From: Holosporales bacterium
GTDB taxonomy: Bacteria; Pseudomonadota; Alphaproteobacteria; Paracaedibacterales; UBA11393
Direction of reading: 5' to 3'
Length of the DNA stretch: 7,037 nucleotides
Assembly: GCA_003542655.1 (NCBI GenBank)
Contig: DPKF01000067.1
Location: 1 to 7,037 of the forward strand
The notes under the pieces are model-generated. The model did not search any database and had not been told where the DNA came from. It saw only the letters and a list, made by a program, of their open reading frames with translations. How positions within the stretch are numbered: position 1 is the first letter of the stretch; every line of letters begins with the position of its first letter. This document shows positions 1-5,923 of this stretch, one piece after another. The position numbers and the translations under genes were made by a program.

Positions 1-50
1 TATTTCTTTATAAAAAGTTAACACTGAAAAATAATCCCGCATTAGGGGTT
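1..50 (+). repeat. Dispersed repeat, copy 1 (may extend off the window)
   Basis: This stretch matches the reverse complement of 7000-6951 at about 42 of 50 positions by eye, without gaps. The longest identical core is TGAAAAATAATCCCG at 25-39. With a small gap the similarity can be carried a few bases further, through AAGAG at about 51-55, after which the two copies diverge. Both copies can be read in a frame giving LTLKNNPxLG, and several of the differences between them are synonymous in that frame (CTG/TTG, TTA/TTG, TTT/TTC). This copy stays open to a TAA at 126-128, so it could be the 3' end of a coding remnant. No start is visible because the frame runs off the window edge. The function is unknown. 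Confidence 0.6.
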
Positions 51-158
51 AAGAGCGTATTGCGTATAAAATGTGCTGAAGCAAAGGCACAAAAAATCCC
101 GAAAAACGCTCTTATTTTAATGCCATAATGGTCTAACGCATGGCATGCACTTCCAGGT

Positions 159-186
159 TTGTGTACATGCTAAATCATGCTACAAT
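159..186 (+). promoter_or_regulatory. Predicted promoter of the petABC operon
   Basis: An extended -10 (TG at 178-179, then TACAAT at 181-186) is preceded by a -35-like TTGTGT at 159-164, with a 16-bp spacer. Transcription would start near 193 and give a leader of about 35 nt before the petA ATG. The spacer holds two direct copies of CATGCTA (166-172 and 176-182), 10 bp apart. The second copy overlaps the -10, so it could be part of an operator; that is inference. This is a by-eye match. Confidence 0.55.
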
Positions 187-227
187 TAAGTAATATTTAA
201 TTAATTTTTATACTATTCTGTAGGCAT

Positions 228-770
228 ATGACGCATACACCATCTAAAAAAGTAGAAACAGGAAAAACACGACGTGATTTTCTAACATTATCTGCAATTG
301 CAGCCGGCGGTGTGGGTGCTGGAACTGTTGCAATTAAAGTATTAAACAGCATGAACCCTGCTGCTGATGTGAAAGCATTATCTTCTATTGAGGTTGATAT
401 TAAAGACCTGGAACCAGGTACATCTAAAACGGTGGTTTGGCGGGGTAAGCCGATTTTTGTCAGGCGGCGCACGCAAGATGAAATTGAAAAGGCGCAAACG
501 ACACCTTTAAAAACGCTTAAGGATCCTGAGACCGACCAAGAACGTTTTGCCATTAACCCAGAATATTTAGTGGTGGTTGGTGTCTGTACACATTTGGGCT
601 GTATCCCAAATGAGCGGAAAAATATGACAACAGCAGATGGGGGAGGGTGGCTGTGTGCGTGTCATGGTTCTATCTATGATACATCTGGGCGTATTGTATC
701 GGGCCCGGCACCAAAAAATTTGCTTGTTCCGCCGTATACGTTATCAAATACAACGCTTAAAATAGGTTAA
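228..770 (+). CDS. petA: Rieske iron-sulfur subunit of cytochrome bc1
   Basis: This is the 2Fe-2S subunit of complex III. It takes an electron from ubiquinol at the Qo site of cytochrome b and passes it to cytochrome c1. The 180-residue length is normal for the family. Residues 14-20 (TRRDFLT) are a twin-arginine signal, followed by a hydrophobic anchor at about 20-40, so Tat export with a retained N-terminal membrane helix is expected. Box 1 is CTHLGC (C120, H122 ligands; C125 disulfide) and box 2 is CACHGS (C143, H146 ligands; C145 disulfide). S148 and Y150, which raise the cluster potential in this family, are present. Box 2 has alanine where most bc1 Rieske proteins have proline (CPCHGS). 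The ATG at 228 has only a weak TAGG upstream. The gene is first in the operon, and petB starts 4 bases after its stop. Confidence 0.97.
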   Translation: MTHTPSKKVETGKTRRDFLTLSAIAAGGVGAGTVAIKVLNSMNPAADVKALSSIEVDIKDLEPGTSKTVVWRGKPIFVRRRTQDEIEKAQTTPLKTLKDPETDQERFAINPEYLVVVGVCTHLGCIPNERKNMTTADGGGWLCACHGSIYDTSGRIVSGPAPKNLLVPPYTLSNTTLKIG

Positions 771-774
771 TCAT

Positions 775-1947
775 ATGGATTTTTTAAATTGGATTGATAA
801 ACGTCTTCCTGTTGTAACGTTTGTAAAAGAGCATTTAAAAGATTATCAAACACCAAAAAATCTAAGCTATTTATGGAATTTTGGATCTATAGCTGGCATT
901 ATGCTTGTCATTATGATTATAAGTGGCATTTTTTTGGCCATGCATTATACCCCACATGTAGATTTAGCTTTTGCAAGTGTGGAGCATATTATGCGTGATG
1001 TAAATGGTGGTTGGCTTATGCGTTATATCCATATGAATGGCGCGTCTATGTTTTTTATTGTTGTTTACCTTCATATTTTTCGTGGATTGTACTTTGGCTC
1101 CTATAAAGAACCACGCGAACTTTTATGGATTATGGGGGTCTTTATTTTGTTTGCTATGATGGCAACTGCATTTATGGGGTACGTGCTTCCTTGGGGACAG
1201 ATGAGCTTTTGGGGTGCAACCGTTATTACAAATTTGTTTTCTGTCTTTCCTGGTGGGGAAAGTATTGTGCAATGGTTATGGGGTGGATTTTCTGTGGATA
1301 ATCCAACACTAAATCGCTTTTTTGTTTTACATTATTTACTGCCCTTTATTATTGTTGCTTTAGTCGTTATCCATTTAGTTTGCTTACATCAGTTTGGATC
1401 TAATAACCCTAAGGGTATCGAGGTTGATAAGACAAACGGTAAGGATACCATTCCCTTTCATCCCTATTATACAATTAAAGATTTTTTTGGTCTTAGTGTA
1501 TTCTTTATCATTTATGCCTTTTTCGTATTTTATGCACCAAATTTTTTTGGAGAACCTGACAATTATATTCAAGCTAATCCATTGGTCACACCGCCACATA
1601 TCGTTCCTGAATGGTACTTTTTACCTTTTTATGCCATTCTTCGTTCTATTCCAGATAAATTGGGTGGCGTGCTTGCGATGATAGGCTCAATAGCTGTTTT
1701 ATTTATTGTGCCATGGCTTGATCGTCACCCCGTACGATCGGCACGCTACAGACCATGGTTTAAAATTGTTTATTGGCCTTTTATCATTAATTTATTTGTT
1801 TTGGGTTATATTGGTGCCCAGCCACCTGAAGGTATTTATCTTTATATTGGGCAGTTTGCGACGTTCTATTATTTTGTTCATTTCTTTGTGATTTTACCAC
1901 TTTTGAATAAATACGAACCCGTACTGCCCTTGCCGAAGGGAATATAA
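775..1947 (+). CDS. petB: Cytochrome b of the bc1 complex
   Basis: This is the integral membrane core of complex III. It carries hemes bL and bH and forms the Qo and Qi quinone sites. At 390 residues it is a full-length alphaproteobacterial or mitochondrial-type cytochrome b with about eight membrane helices. The four heme ligands fall in two pairs spaced 14 residues apart: H86/H100 and H186/H200. The Qo motif PEWY is intact at 278-281, and the cd region GYVLPWGQMSFWG is at about 135-147. The protein is a single chain, not split into b6 and subunit IV as in plastids. The ATG lies 4 bases after petA, so translation is probably coupled; an AGG near the petA stop may serve as the ribosome binding site. 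No frameshift or missing key residue was seen. Confidence 0.98.
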   Translation: MDFLNWIDKRLPVVTFVKEHLKDYQTPKNLSYLWNFGSIAGIMLVIMIISGIFLAMHYTPHVDLAFASVEHIMRDVNGGWLMRYIHMNGASMFFIVVYLHIFRGLYFGSYKEPRELLWIMGVFILFAMMATAFMGYVLPWGQMSFWGATVITNLFSVFPGGESIVQWLWGGFSVDNPTLNRFFVLHYLLPFIIVALVVIHLVCLHQFGSNNPKGIEVDKTNGKDTIPFHPYYTIKDFFGLSVFFIIYAFFVFYAPNFFGEPDNYIQANPLVTPPHIVPEWYFLPFYAILRSIPDKLGGVLAMIGSIAVLFIVPWLDRHPVRSARYRPWFKIVYWPFIINLFVLGYIGAQPPEGIYLYIGQFATFYYFVHFFVILPLLNKYEPVLPLPKGI

Positions 1948-1949
1948 TA

Positions 1950-2705
1950 GTGAAATATGTCATATCTTTTTTGTTGGTTCTTTTTCTGTTTTCCGTACAG
2001 GCTGAGCACAGTACGCAAGATTCTGTTCCTGAAATTCCATGGAGTTTTGAAGGCTGGAATGGAACATTTAAACGCGATCAACTACAACGTGGTTTCCAGG
2101 TTTATAAAGAAATATGTTCATCGTGTCACGGCATTAAATTGCTTAGATTTAGAGAGCTTACCGCTATTGGTTTTACTGAAGCTCAAATTAAAGCATTAGC
2201 TGCCTCTTATGATATTGAGGATGGCCCCAATTTAGAGGGTGATATGTTTACCCGCAAGGGGCTGCCAAGTGACGTTATTCCAGGGCCCTATAAAAATGAC
2301 AATCAAGCAAAATCTGTTAATAATGGAGCTGTTCCCCCAGATTTGTCTTTAATTATAAAAGCACGTAAAGGTGGTGCTAATTACGTAAAAGCACTTCTTA
2401 CGGGGTATATGGACCCGCCCCCAGGTATAAACTTGCGTGAAACAGAGCATTATAATCGTTATTTTCCGGATCATAAAATTGCAATGGCGCCACCCTTTGT
2501 GACAGATGGTCAAGTTGTCTATGCTGATGGTATGGATGCAAAAATAAGCCAAATGGCTGAAGATGTAACAGCCTTTTTGGCCTTTGTTGCAGAGCCAGAG
2601 ATGGAAAATAGAAAGCGTGCGGGTTTTGAAACACTGCTTTATTTAGTGTTCATGACCTTATTATTTTATTTTACAAAACGTAAAATTTGGCAAGACGTGA
2701 AATAA
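1950..2705 (+). CDS. petC: Cytochrome c1 of the bc1 complex
   Basis: This is the heme c subunit of complex III. It accepts electrons from the Rieske cluster and donates them to a soluble or membrane cytochrome c. The 251 residues begin with a Sec signal (about 1-18, ending SVQA before EH). The covalent heme site is CSSCH at 56-60. The likely axial methionine is M179 in KIAMAPP, and NNGAVPPDLS (124-133) is a conserved c1 segment. A C-terminal anchor at about 218-235 is followed by positively charged residues (TKRK), giving the usual topology: periplasmic domain with a C-terminal tail anchor. The start is GTG at 1950, two bases after the petB stop, with AAGGGA (1936-1941) at good spacing. The chosen start gives a clean signal peptide. 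Confidence 0.97.
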   Translation: MKYVISFLLVLFLFSVQAEHSTQDSVPEIPWSFEGWNGTFKRDQLQRGFQVYKEICSSCHGIKLLRFRELTAIGFTEAQIKALAASYDIEDGPNLEGDMFTRKGLPSDVIPGPYKNDNQAKSVNNGAVPPDLSLIIKARKGGANYVKALLTGYMDPPPGINLRETEHYNRYFPDHKIAMAPPFVTDGQVVYADGMDAKISQMAEDVTAFLAFVAEPEMENRKRAGFETLLYLVFMTLLFYFTKRKIWQDVK

Positions 2706-2727
2706 TCCTTCAGGCTTCATGTAAAAT

Positions 2728-2759
2728 TCTAAGAAAATTTTTATATGTGATTTTCTAGA
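2728..2759 (+). terminator. Possible weak terminator or processing hairpin after petC
   Basis: TCTA(A)GAAAAT at 2728-2738 pairs with ATTTTCTAGA at 2750-2759, giving 10 base pairs with one bulged A and an 11-nt loop. It lies about 25 bases after the petC stop, where an end for the petABC transcript would be expected. The stem is AT-rich and is followed only by a short T-rich run, so it is at best a weak intrinsic terminator and may instead stabilise the mRNA 3' end. Confidence 0.3.
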
Positions 2760-2777
2760 TTTAGAGGCATTTGATAT

Positions 2778-2787
2778 CCCCGCGGGG
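2778..2787. repeat. GC-only palindrome CCCCGCGGGG in an AT-rich gap
   Basis: This is a perfect 10-bp palindrome of only G and C, set in a gap otherwise dominated by A and T. It lies about 75 bases after petC and about 90 bases upstream of the predicted small-RNA promoter. It could be a protein binding site or the core of a hairpin. No further copies were noticed in the window. Confidence 0.4.
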
Positions 2788-2868
2788 GACATGAAAGAAA
2801 GAAGGAAAATGAATAAGATATTACTTTAAATTTTTTTACAAGAGGGGGGTGTTTTTTTATTTTTATTG

Positions 2869-2877
2869 TGTTATACT
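2869..2877 (+). promoter_or_regulatory. Extended -10 promoter for the predicted small RNA
   Basis: TG (2869-2870), T, then TATACT (2872-2877) is a near-consensus extended -10 element. The -35 position (about 2849-2854) has only a weak match (GTGTTT), which extended -10 promoters can tolerate. The predicted start, near 2884, falls at the base of the first hairpin. Confidence 0.5.
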
Positions 2878-2883
2878 CACCAC

Positions 2884-3013
2884 AGTGAAACGAAATTTGT
2901 CTATCCCGGACTCATATTTCATTATCACTGCATCAAGGTAAGATGTTAAAAACTATGTCAATTGTCAAAGCAAGTGGGTTAGGATAGGTATTCCTGATTC
3001 ACTTGTTTTTTTT
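2884..3013 (+). ncRNA. Predicted unassigned small RNA, about 130 nt
   Basis: Three elements line up. An extended -10 sits at 2869-2877. A 5' stem begins almost at the predicted start: 2883-2896 pairs with 2916-2930, about 13 base pairs with one bulge and one C-A mismatch, and a 19-nt loop containing TATCCCGGACTC. An unstructured linker (2931-2970) is followed by a strong intrinsic terminator ending in eight T residues (2971-3013). It does not match 4.5S, 6S, tmRNA or RNase P RNA that I can recognise. The linker carries AAGG (2935-2938) and an ATG at 2943 opening a 14-residue frame whose TAG (2985-2987) lies in the terminator loop, so a leader peptide or attenuator is an alternative reading. 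The boundaries are inferred. Confidence 0.45.
2971..3013 (+). terminator. Strong Rho-independent terminator
   Basis: CAAGTGGGTTAGGA (2971-2984) pairs with TCCTGATTCACTTG (2992-3005) along all 14 positions, 11 Watson-Crick and 3 G-U, around a 7-nt loop. Eight T residues (3006-3013) follow directly. The orientation is plus strand, because the T run is on that strand. It is about 300 bases past petC, so it is better assigned to the small transcript starting near 2884, although read-through from petC would also end here. Confidence 0.75.
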
Positions 3014-3097
3014 GTTAAAATTGCATTAAAGAAAGTTATTAAGATTTTGAAAGGTGATTCAAAATACAAAATAAACATATTTATCAATGGCAATTCT

Positions 3098-3114
3098 AAA
3101 AAAGTCGTAGACTT
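3098..3114 (-). terminator. Possible weak terminator of the rpmF-plsX-fabH-hscB operon
   Basis: On the minus strand AAGTC, a 3-nt loop and GACTT form a 5-bp stem followed by a run of T residues (A residues 3098-3103 on the plus strand). It lies about 95 bases past the hscB stop. A second, AT-only stem lies closer to hscB: AAATATTAC 3129-3137 with GTAATATTT 3163-3171, followed on the minus strand by a T-rich tail. Either could end the minus-strand operon. Both are weak. Confidence 0.3.
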
Positions 3115-3208
3115 AGTATAACAAAAGAAAATATTACAGTGCAAGGGTTTTTTTACGATTTCGTAATATTTATATAACAGGTGAGACGTAGGTCGATGCT
3201 TCATTTTC

Positions 3209-3697
3209 TTACGCTATATTTTTTTGAAATTTTATGAAGTATGAAAAACGAATCGCTTGCTTCTTCAATTCTGAAGTATTATTATTTTCATGCGCTAACA
3301 TAAAGGCGGATTCAATCGCTGCAATACGTTCTGCTAAGGCATAACTCAGTTGTTTTATGCCAGCAGTGTCATCTTTGGCTTTTAGATCTATCAGCTTTTC
3401 TTGCATGGCGAATATTTCTTGCATGATCTCCATATCATTATTTGTTTTATCTTCAATAGTATCCAAGCTATGTAGTTTTAAAATAGCATTTAAGCAACCT
3501 AGTGGTGTTTTTAAGGCCGCATATTGTTTAGCTATCTTAGCGCTTAAGGTTAAAGCTGCCTGCTTGTCTATAGGGCATGCGTGTTTATCTGGATGATATA
3601 GCAATTGAATACGTTGAAATGCCTTATCAAGCTGTGCGCGATTCATATGAATACAGGGTTCTAAGTCAAAAAGTTCGAAAGGGTTATTGGTGTTCAT
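3209..3697 (-). CDS. hscB: Fe-S cluster assembly co-chaperone HscB (J-domain protein)
   Basis: HscB delivers IscU to the Hsp70-type chaperone HscA and stimulates its ATPase during Fe-S cluster transfer. The 162 residues give a slightly short but complete protein. The N-terminal J domain has FELFDLEP at about 7-14, the HPD motif at 35-37 (HPDKH), and SAKIAKQYAALKTPLGCLNAIL at about 52-73, matching the HscB signature in which the protein is normally partway assembled at this point with an alanine-tyrosine pair. The rest is a helical C-terminal domain of the IscU-binding type. It begins 6 bases after the fabH stop and is last in the operon. In most proteobacteria hscB sits with iscU, iscA and hscA; here it follows fatty-acid genes. 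A generic J-domain protein is the alternative, but the C-terminal domain favours HscB. Confidence 0.85.
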   Translation of the reverse strand: MNTNNPFELFDLEPCIHMNRAQLDKAFQRIQLLYHPDKHACPIDKQAALTLSAKIAKQYAALKTPLGCLNAILKLHSLDTIEDKTNNDMEIMQEIFAMQEKLIDLKAKDDTAGIKQLSYALAERIAAIESAFMLAHENNNTSELKKQAIRFSYFIKFQKNIA

Positions 3698-3703
3698 GCT
3701 ATG

Positions 3704-4675
3704 TTACCCAAATCGTAAGGCGGCAGATCCCCAAGTAAGGCCACCGCCAAGTGCTTCTAACACCAGTAAATTGCCCACTTTAATTTTTTTATCTTGAATG
3801 CCAGCATAAGTTGCAAGGGGAATAGTTGCAGCAGATGTATTTGCGTGATTTGCTATTGTCATAATCATTTTTTCATACGGAATATTAAAGTGATCACAAA
3901 TAGATTCTAATATACGTTGGTTTGCTTGGTGTGGCACAAACCAATCAACATCACATACAGATAAATTATTTGCTTTTAAGGCAGTTGTCACAGCTTCACC
4001 AATTTTTAAAATGGCATGTTTATAAATTAGCTTGCCATCCATTTTGATATAGCCATGTTTACTGACACATTTGTTAGCGTCAACATAAAGCGATTCGTAT
4101 TGTTTACCACTAGAAAATAAGTGTGTTGAAAGAATGCCCTGATCGGGTTCGTAAGCTGCTGCTTGCAAAACATAAGCACCTGCACCATCGCCAAATAAAA
4201 CTGCTGTTGTTCGGTCATTCCAATCCACCAAGCTGCTCATGCGATCAGAACCGATAACAATCACATTTTTAACAGCACCTGCTTTGATGAACTTATCTGC
4301 TGTGCTTAAGGCGTAAATAAAGCCAGAGCATGCAGCCTGCATATCGAATGCAAAGGCATTATTTGCTTTTAAGAACTCTTGTACTTTTACAGCAGATGCT
4401 GGAAAGGCATGATCTGGTGTTGATGTTGCTAGTATAATCATATCAACTTGGTCAGACGTAATTCCTGCAATCTCTAGCGCTTGTTGTGCTGCTTTATAGG
4501 CCATCTGTGCTGTGGTTTCATCTGAACCTTCTGCAATATAGCGTTGTTTTATGCCCGTTCGCTGTGTTATCCATTCATCTGATGTGTCTAATTCTTTTGC
4601 AAGATCAAAATTAGTCAAACATTTTTGTGGTAAGTAATGCCCACAAGATAGTACTTTTGAACAAAATTGATTCAC
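3704..4675 (-). CDS. fabH: Beta-ketoacyl-ACP synthase III
   Basis: FabH condenses acetyl-CoA with malonyl-ACP, the first elongation step of type II fatty acid synthesis in the cytosol. The 323 residues match the usual length. The catalytic triad is complete: C116 in MQAACSGFIYA, H249 in VPHQANQRI, and N279 in HANTSAAT, with the same 30-residue spacing between His and Asn as in the E. coli enzyme (H244, N274). TSDEWITQRTGI at about 31-42 and GGGLTWGSA near the C-terminus are family signatures. The start is GTG at 4675, two bases after the plsX stop. No better in-frame start exists near it and there is no clear Shine-Dalgarno sequence, so translation is probably coupled to plsX. The plsX-fabH pairing is standard. 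Confidence 0.97.
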   Translation of the reverse strand: MNQFCSKVLSCGHYLPQKCLTNFDLAKELDTSDEWITQRTGIKQRYIAEGSDETTAQMAYKAAQQALEIAGITSDQVDMIILATSTPDHAFPASAVKVQEFLKANNAFAFDMQAACSGFIYALSTADKFIKAGAVKNVIVIGSDRMSSLVDWNDRTTAVLFGDGAGAYVLQAAAYEPDQGILSTHLFSSGKQYESLYVDANKCVSKHGYIKMDGKLIYKHAILKIGEAVTTALKANNLSVCDVDWFVPHQANQRILESICDHFNIPYEKMIMTIANHANTSAATIPLATYAGIQDKKIKVGNLLVLEALGGGLTWGSAALRFG

Positions 4676-4677
4676 CT

Positions 4678-5700
4678 TTAGGTATCCATCGTTAGTTGTT
4701 TTTCAATGCGTTCGGGTAATTTGTTTTTAGCCATTTCAATGGCAATTTTTATTGCGTTTGCAACGCCAACAGCATCGCTGTCCCCATGGCTTTTAATAGC
4801 AATCCCTCTTAACCCTAAAAATGGCGCACCATTATAATAACGCTTATCAACAATTTTATAAGCTTTTGAGAGTGACGTTTTGCAAAAAAAATAGCCAATT
4901 TTACTAAAAAAATTATTTGAAAATGCATCTTTCAGCAGGTGTGTGATAAGCGTTGCGGTCCCTTGAAGGGTTTTCAATGCCACATTTCCTGTAAAGCCAT
5001 CGGTTACAATAACATCCATTTCACCGGTTGCTATTTTATTACCCTCAATAAAACCTTTGTAATTAATATCTTTATGGGCTTTAAATAACCGTGCGGCTTC
5101 TTGAACAGATTCAGTGCCCTTCATGTCTTCAGTTCCAATATTTAAAATACCAACAGTTGGATTTTTTACACCTAAATAGGCCTTGATATAGATCGTTCCC
5201 ATCAGTGCAAATTGCACGAGCATTTTGGGAGAGCATTCAATGTTAGCACCTAAATCAAGCATCAACGCTAAGCCTTTTGTTGTTGGTATAAAGGCAGGAA
5301 TTGCAGGACGCGATATACTTTTAAATGTTTTAATATAGATTTTTGAAAGTGCCATAAAGGCGCCCGTGTTTGCACAAGACACAACCGCGTGTGCCTCTCC
5401 ATTGGCAACGGACTTAACGGCTGCACCAAGGCTTGTTTTTACACCTAAGCGAACAGTTTGTGCTGGTTTTTCACAGTTAGATACTGATAATTCTTTATGT
5501 ACAGCTGTACAATACTTGGAAAGTAGGGGGTCATCTTGTAAATATGGATTGATTGCTTGTTCATCACCAAATAATAAAAATCTAATATTTTTTTTAACAT
5601 TGTCTGATAAATAAGACACCAAAGCAAGTTTTATGCCTGGAATAATTTTAGACGGACCATAATCGCCCCCCATAACATCCACTGATATGGTTATTGTCAT
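4678..5700 (-). CDS. plsX: Phosphate acyltransferase PlsX
   Basis: PlsX converts acyl-ACP and phosphate to acyl-phosphate, the acyl donor that PlsY uses to make lysophosphatidic acid. It is a peripheral membrane enzyme linking fatty acid and phospholipid synthesis. The 340 residues are full length. Signatures seen are the N-terminal VDVMGGDYGP (about 7-16), SCANTGAFMALSK (about 108-120), MLDLGANIEC (about 147-156), NIGTEDMKG (about 187-195), TDGFTGNVALK (about 234-244) and, near the C-terminus, the family segment HGDSDAVGVANAI. The ATG at 5700 has AGGA close upstream. It lies 20 bases after rpmF and 2 bases before fabH, in the same operon. No disruption was seen. Confidence 0.97.
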   Translation of the reverse strand: MTITISVDVMGGDYGPSKIIPGIKLALVSYLSDNVKKNIRFLLFGDEQAINPYLQDDPLLSKYCTAVHKELSVSNCEKPAQTVRLGVKTSLGAAVKSVANGEAHAVVSCANTGAFMALSKIYIKTFKSISRPAIPAFIPTTKGLALMLDLGANIECSPKMLVQFALMGTIYIKAYLGVKNPTVGILNIGTEDMKGTESVQEAARLFKAHKDINYKGFIEGNKIATGEMDVIVTDGFTGNVALKTLQGTATLITHLLKDAFSNNFFSKIGYFFCKTSLSKAYKIVDKRYYNGAPFLGLRGIAIKSHGDSDAVGVANAIKIAIEMAKNKLPERIEKQLTMDT

Positions 5701-5720
5701 GATCCTGCCTAAGCTTAAAA

Positions 5721-5903
5721 TTAGCTAACTTTAACTTTGATAATTTGAACGCCTTTGTAGTGTCCACATGCTTGACACACATGGTGTGGGCGTTTCTTTT
5801 CGCCACAGTTTTTACATTCTGTAACGGTGATATCTGCTAAACCGTCATGAGAGCGACGCATACCGCGACGAGATTTTGATGTTTTCTTTTTTGGAACTGC
5901 CAT
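5721..5903 (-). CDS. rpmF: Ribosomal protein bL32
   Basis: This is a small protein of the large ribosomal subunit. Its 60 residues begin MAVPKKKTSKSRRGMRRSHD, the conserved basic L32 start, followed by four zinc-ligand cysteines: C30, C33, C43 and C46. It is therefore the zinc-binding form. It is the first gene of the operon with plsX, fabH and hscB, a common arrangement that ties membrane lipid supply to ribosome production. The yceD-like DUF177 gene that often precedes rpmF is not present here: no suitable minus-strand frame lies in 5904-6121. GAG about 6 bases upstream of the ATG can act as the ribosome binding site. Confidence 0.97.
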   Translation of the reverse strand: MAVPKKKTSKSRRGMRRSHDGLADITVTECKNCGEKKRPHHVCQACGHYKGVQIIKVKVS

Positions 5904-5923
5904 TTAGAACTCTTTAACAATAG

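Larger units (their letters stand above)
2942..3121 (+). pseudogene. Coding-like open frame without a start codon; possible gene remnant
   Basis: After a TAA at 2939-2941 this frame stays open for 59 codons to the TAA at 3119-3121. It has a strong excess of G at codon position 1 (about 17 of 59, against 6-7 at positions 2 and 3), which is typical of real coding sequence. It contains no ATG or GTG, and its one TTG is well inside. The product would hold a basic amphipathic stretch, FFVKIALKKVIKILKG. A short ATG frame in another register (2943-2987, preceded by AAGG) lies over its beginning, so a one-base change could have separated start and body. The overlapping terminator argues against translation as it stands. 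I do not recognise the family. Confidence 0.3.

Noticed and set aside
1394..1681. Long alternative frames inside petB on both strands
   Set aside because: They are shadows of the cytochrome b frame, which has all heme ligands and the PEWY motif.
2791..2829. A 12-codon plus-strand frame after GGGGG, with an inner ATG after AAGGA
   Set aside because: It is too short and simple in composition, has no conserved feature, and no promoter was found directly upstream.
2965..3204. A 79-codon minus-strand frame starting just after the hscB stop
   Set aside because: It has a weak start, poor codon-position bias and no recognisable motif. It lies opposite the more coding-like plus-strand frame, so it is probably a chance open frame.
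2706..3208. tRNA, tmRNA, 4.5S or 6S RNA gene in the large gap
   Set aside because: No cloverleaf, CCA end, TPsiC-like motif or SRP tetraloop signature was found on either strand.
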